Shown here: positions 60,286 to 64,000 of the stretch, one piece after another | How positions within the stretch are numbered: the stretch's first letter is position 1 | How the letters are laid out: every line of letters begins with the position of its first letter | Origin: Buchnera aphidicola (Chaitophorus populicola) | GTDB taxonomy: Bacteria; Pseudomonadota; Gammaproteobacteria; Enterobacterales; Enterobacteriaceae | DNA length: 64,000 nucleotides | Assembly: GCF_964058995.1 (NCBI RefSeq) | Contig: NZ_OZ060382.1 | Location: forward strand, 62,001-126,000 | Direction of reading: 5' to 3' | Program-made: the position numbers and the translations under genes | Notes under the pieces: model-generated | What the model saw: only the letters and a program-made list of their open reading frames with translations | What the model was told of the DNA's origin: nothing | The model's database searches: none

Positions 60286-61098
60286 TTATTGATTTTTTAA
60301 GACATCATTGATATTAAATAATCCATTTTTTTTGTTATATATCCATATAGCGCTTTTAAGAGCTCCATGAGCAAATGATTTTCTATTAAATGCTTGATGC
60401 GTAATAGTAATGTTTTCTCCTTGAGTTGAAAATAGTATAGAATGTTTACCTATAGTTTCTCCTGCTCTGATACTACTAAATCCTATTTCATTTTTTTTTC
60501 TTTGATAATTTGAATGATTTCTATTATATACAGCAATATCATCTAAATTTAATTTCATGTGTTTAGCAATAGATTTTCCTAAAGTTAAAGCTGTTCCAGA
60601 AGGTGAATCAATTTTATGACGATGATGAGATTCTATAATTTCTATATCTGAATCTTTACCAATTTGTTTTGTAGTAATTTTTAAAAGATTTAATATTAAA
60701 TTAATGCCTATGCTGAAATTTGTAGAGTATAAAATACTAATTTTCTTAGATTTTTCTTTAATATCTAAATAGTTTTCTTTAGATAAACCTGTGGTTCCAA
60801 TTATTATTTTTTTATTATATTTATAACAAAAATTTACATTTTTCATAGTATTTTTTGGATTTGTAAAATCTATTAAAACATCAAAATCTTTATGGTTATT
60901 TATTTCTGTGTAAACTTTTATTTTATTTTTTTTAAGATTTTGAAGTGTTTTTTTATTATTATTTGTTATATTTTTATCTTTTTTAATAATTATTGAATTT
61001 AAACAAAGTGTTTTGAAATTTTTTATTTCTTGTATGAGACATTTACCCATTTTTCCTAGAGCACCGGAAATAGAAATTCTAATAATTTTTTTATTCAT
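60286..61098 (-). CDS. dapB: Dihydrodipicolinate reductase DapB
   Basis: A 270-residue reductase (E. coli DapB 273) for the second step of the diaminopimelate/lysine branch. Nucleotide-binding SGALGKMGKC (11-20), DFTNPKNTM, GTTGLSKENY, and the active-site EIIESHHRHKIDSPSGTALTLGKSI (about 150-175) are intact, as is the IRAGETIGKHSILF strand. Placed upstream of carAB on the minus strand, as in E. coli; with dapA and dapE it completes three lysine-pathway genes in this window. Confidence 0.97.
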   Translation of the reverse strand: MNKKIIRISISGALGKMGKCLIQEIKNFKTLCLNSIIIKKDKNITNNNKKTLQNLKKNKIKVYTEINNHKDFDVLIDFTNPKNTMKNVNFCYKYNKKIIIGTTGLSKENYLDIKEKSKKISILYSTNFSIGINLILNLLKITTKQIGKDSDIEIIESHHRHKIDSPSGTALTLGKSIAKHMKLNLDDIAVYNRNHSNYQRKKNEIGFSSIRAGETIGKHSILFSTQGENITITHQAFNRKSFAHGALKSAIWIYNKKNGLFNINDVLKNQ

Positions 61099-61303
61099 TA
61101 TTTGATTAACCTTATAATTTTTAATTATTTAGTAAATATATTGAGTGTAGTATAACTTTTTAAAATAATTTTAAGTTTTACATTTATTAAAATATAAGCA
61201 TGATTTATATAATTTAATTAAGATTTTTAAAAAAATATATTATTAATTAATATATTTATAATATTTTAAATATCAGATAGAGAATATTTTATAAAAATAT
61301 TGT

Positions 61304-61783
61304 TTATTTATTATTTTTAAAAAATAATAATATACAACCAAATATAATGCTTATATCAGATATATTAAATGTTGGAAAATGTAAGTTTTCATAATGTAAA
61401 TCAAAAAAGTCTATAATATATCCATATTTTATTCTATCTATAGTATTTCCAATAAATCCACTTATAATAAAAGAAATTTCATAATATTTTTTTAGATTTT
61501 TTTTTAAAAATAAATTATATATTAAAATTATCATTATGATAATGAAAATTATATTAATTAAATTAATAAACATATAATTCCAAATTTTTTTATATGAGTA
61601 CCATCCAAATATAAATCCATAATTTTTGACATATATTATATTTAATATATTAAGAATTTTAATTTTATGATAACTTTTAAAATTTTTTAAAATAAAAGAT
61701 TTAGTTATATAATCTGTAAATAATATTAATTGAATGATAATAATTGTAATATTATTATTTATTGTATAAAAAATTTTATTCAT
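61304..61783 (-). CDS. lspA: Signal peptidase II (prolipoprotein signal peptidase)
   Basis: A 159-residue inner-membrane aspartic protease (E. coli LspA 164) that removes signal peptides of lipoproteins. Four hydrophobic segments lie near 11-31, 68-92, 101-118 and 140-156. The catalytic aspartates are Asp116 in IGNTIDRIKYGYIIDFFD and Asp143 in FNISDISI. It directly follows ileS (stop and start adjacent), an order conserved in enterobacteria. The genes that follow lspA in E. coli, fkpB and ispH, are missing before dapB. Confidence 0.95.
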   Translation of the reverse strand: MNKIFYTINNNITIIIIQLILFTDYITKSFILKNFKSYHKIKILNILNIIYVKNYGFIFGWYSYKKIWNYMFINLINIIFIIIMIILIYNLFLKKNLKKYYEISFIISGFIGNTIDRIKYGYIIDFFDLHYENLHFPTFNISDISIIFGCILLFFKNNK

Positions 61784-64000
61784 TTATGCAAATATTCTTT
61801 TTTCCTCTTTTTCATTAATATTATTTATACATTTATTACAGATGTTTGATATTTCTTTTGTTTCATTTTTTTGAATTTTATAATAATTCCAACATCTATT
61901 GCATTTTTTCCCAGTATGTTTTTTCAGTTCTATTTTAATTCCTTCAACTTTTTTATTTTTTTTTAAATTTTTTGGAGCATATAGATATTTTTTAATTGAG
62001 CATTTAGAAGTTAAAAATATGAATTTTAATTCATTTTCAAAAATTTTAAATTTTTGAAATAGTTTTGATTTTAAATATAATTTTAATGATATTTCTAAAG
62101 AACTATAAATTTTTTGATCTTTTTTTTCTTTTTCTATCATTTTATTTATTTCATTTTTGATTTGAAAAATTATCTTCCAAGTTTGTGCATTAATTATATC
62201 TGTATTCGGTATTAAGAAAAGTTTATTAAACCATTTTTGTGTAAAGATATTTGTGTTTATATAAGGTATATTTTTCCATATTTCATAAGATGTAAATGGT
62301 ATGATAGGTAAAATCCATATAGCAAAAGCCTGTATTATTAAGTATATTGCTGTTTGACAACTTCTTCTATTTTGACTATTTTTATGAGACGTATATAAAC
62401 GATCTTTAATGATATCAAAATATATAGAACTCATTTCTAAAAAACAAAAATTTAAAATTTTTTTAGTAACTTTATGAAATTTGTATTTTTGATAAAGATT
62501 TTTAATTTGTATTTGTACTTTTAAAGTTTTTTCTATTGCCCAAAGATCTATTTTTAACATTTTATCTTTTGATAAAGAATTCTTTTTAGGATTAAAATCA
62601 TATAAATTACTTAATAAAAATCTTGCTGTATTTCGTATTTTTCTGTAAGAATCTGTAGTTTGTTTGATAATATTTTGAGAAACAGAGATATCTTTAGAAT
62701 AATTGCTAGATGCAACCCATAATCGTAATATATCTGCTCCAAATTTTTTAATTATATCATTTGGGCTAATTGTATTTCCAACAGATTTAGACATTTTTTG
62801 TCCGTCTTGATCTATTGTAAAGCCATGTGTAATGACTTGTTTAAATGGAGCTTGGTTTTTTATAATAGAGGAAATTATTAAAGATGACATAAACCATCCT
62901 CTGTGTTGATCTGATCCTTCTATATATAAATCAGAAATATTTTCTTTTTTTTTATATAAATATATAGGAGAAGTATGTATACAACCTGATTCAAACCATA
63001 CGTCTAAAATATCTGAGGATTTACGATAAGATTGACTATCTTTTTTTAAAAATTTATTTTTGTCTAAATTCCACCATGCTTCTATTCCATTTTTTTTCAC
63101 AAGATAAATAATTTTTTTTAAAAGTTTATTTGTATCATTATGTAATAATCCTGTGTCTTTATGTATAAAAAAAGGTAATGGTACACCCCAAGATCTTTGT
63201 CTAGAGATACACCAATCTGGTCGATTTTTTATTAATAATTGTAGATTATTTTTAGTCCATTTTGGTATCCATGAAACATTTTTTGTAATATGAATTGTTT
63301 TTTTTTTAAATGTTTTTTTATTAATGTTAATAAACCATTGTTGAGTAGATCTAAATATAACTGGAGATTTATGTCTCCAACAATGAGGATAACTATGTTT
63401 AATAGATTTTAGTTGTAATAAAGAATTATTTTTTTTTAATAGAGAAATAATTATTTGATTAGATTTAAAAATATTTTTTTTATATATATTTGTATGAATA
63501 TTTTTTTTGTAATTACCATAAGAATCAATTAAATTTTTTGGTTGAATATGATATTTTTGACATGCAATATAGTCTTCTTGACCATGTGCAGGAGCTGTAT
63601 GTACAATTCCAGTTCCAATTTCTAAAGTTACATGTGAACTTAGTATTGTTGGAATATTTATATTAAGAAAAGAGTGCCAAAAATTTAAATTTTCTAATTT
63701 TTTTCCTATAATAGATCCAATTTTTTTATATTTTTTTATTTTTAGAGTTTTAAATACTTCTTTAACTTTTTTTTCAGCAAGAATAAATATTTTTTTTTTT
63801 GTTTGAATTAAACTGTAAATAAATTTTGAATTGATTGAAATAGCTTGACTTGCTGGTAAAGTCCATGGTGTTGTAGTCCAAATAATAATATATATATTTT
63901 TTATAATAGTTTTTTTTTTACTATATTTAAATATTTTAAAAATTTTTTTTGGATTACAAGATTTTAAAGAAAAATATATAGAATCTGATTTTTTTTCTTT
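61784..64000 (-). CDS. ileS: Isoleucyl-tRNA synthetase (N-terminus outside the window)
   Basis: The frame is open to the last base of the window; 738 residues are visible of about 940 in E. coli IleS, so about 200 N-terminal residues with the HIGH motif lie beyond. Visible parts: the editing domain, the catalytic stretch SWGVPLPFFI and DVWFESG, KMSKS in DGQKMSKSVGNT, the anticodon-binding domain, and a C-terminal zinc finger with CNRCW and CNKC. An internal Met at the codon ending at 63100 is not the start, because the sequence before it (HKDTGLLHNDTNKLLKK) is conserved. A run of 11 A bases lies near 63790-63800. Confidence 0.97.
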   Translation of the reverse strand, partial: KEKKSDSIYFSLKSCNPKKIFKIFKYSKKKTIIKNIYIIIWTTTPWTLPASQAISINSKFIYSLIQTKKKIFILAEKKVKEVFKTLKIKKYKKIGSIIGKKLENLNFWHSFLNINIPTILSSHVTLEIGTGIVHTAPAHGQEDYIACQKYHIQPKNLIDSYGNYKKNIHTNIYKKNIFKSNQIIISLLKKNNSLLQLKSIKHSYPHCWRHKSPVIFRSTQQWFININKKTFKKKTIHITKNVSWIPKWTKNNLQLLIKNRPDWCISRQRSWGVPLPFFIHKDTGLLHNDTNKLLKKIIYLVKKNGIEAWWNLDKNKFLKKDSQSYRKSSDILDVWFESGCIHTSPIYLYKKKENISDLYIEGSDQHRGWFMSSLIISSIIKNQAPFKQVITHGFTIDQDGQKMSKSVGNTISPNDIIKKFGADILRLWVASSNYSKDISVSQNIIKQTTDSYRKIRNTARFLLSNLYDFNPKKNSLSKDKMLKIDLWAIEKTLKVQIQIKNLYQKYKFHKVTKKILNFCFLEMSSIYFDIIKDRLYTSHKNSQNRRSCQTAIYLIIQAFAIWILPIIPFTSYEIWKNIPYINTNIFTQKWFNKLFLIPNTDIINAQTWKIIFQIKNEINKMIEKEKKDQKIYSSLEISLKLYLKSKLFQKFKIFENELKFIFLTSKCSIKKYLYAPKNLKKNKKVEGIKIELKKHTGKKCNRCWNYYKIQKNETKEISNICNKCINNINEKEEKRIFA

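Noticed and set aside
61784-63100. Reading ileS as a 438-residue gene starting at the internal Met
   Set aside because: Conserved IleRS sequence continues without a stop to the window edge, so the true start is outside.
1-64000. CRISPR arrays, insertion sequences, prophage or acquired genes
   Set aside because: No direct-repeat arrays, transposase-like frames or composition shifts were seen; the only G+C-richer parts are the structured RNAs.

Overview
The window is almost certainly a chromosomal segment of the aphid endosymbiont Buchnera aphidicola or a very close relative. The evidence is extreme A+T richness, gammaproteobacterial proteins of near E. coli length but with Lys/Ile/Asn-biased composition, no insertion sequences, prophage, CRISPR array or recognisable acquired genes, and a gene order that follows a reduced enterobacterial backbone. 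Fifty-six protein genes (the first and last cut by the window edges), one RNase P RNA and one tRNA-Val are supported. Nearly every gene is an intact enterobacterial orthologue.

Layout. 1-2758: remnant of the flagellar fli cluster (3' part of fliF, fliO, fliP), with fliG-fliN missing between them and about 1.1 kb of gene-free sequence where fliQ-fliR would stand. 3878-15645: ribosomal proteins L33/L28, ppa, pmbA, rnpB, rsmI, fabB, talA-tkt, dapE, dapA, aroC. 15874-25238: smrB, the complete compact hisGDCBHAFI operon, and gnd. 25418-30206: a chromosomal leucine cluster in the permuted order leuB-leuC-leuD...leuA, lying between gnd and dcd. 30483-38841: dcd, metG, tilS, tRNA-Val(GAC), ribE, nth, tyrS, sufA, ydiK. 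39297-47137: aroH, thrS-infC-rpmI-rplT, pheST. 47654-55820: glyQS, nfo, rplY, yabI, ksgA, apaH, folA. 55822-64000: carAB, dapB, lspA and ileS (N-terminus outside the window).

The genes fit a nutritional symbiont. Histidine, leucine, lysine/diaminopimelate (dapA, dapB, dapE), the aromatic pathway (aroH entry, aroC end, fed with erythrose-4-phosphate by talA/tkt/gnd) and carbamoyl phosphate for arginine and pyrimidines are all here. Translation (six aminoacyl-tRNA synthetases, IF3, five ribosomal proteins, KsgA, RsmI, TilS, RNase P) takes most of the rest. DNA repair is represented by nth and nfo.

No wholly new system was found. The points most worth following up are: a FliF that ends just after its second membrane helix, without the FliG-binding tail, beside missing fliG-N and fliQR; the rotated chromosomal leu cluster with palindromic sequences around it; long perfect A+T hairpins at convergent gene junctions; a probable pheST attenuator with a tiny ORF ending in Phe-Phe; the conserved ATT start of infC; in-frame poly(A) tracts of 11-14 bases in key biosynthetic and translation genes; and loss at this locus of ispH/fkpB. 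All calls come from reading the sequence and recalled knowledge of the families; no database search was run.
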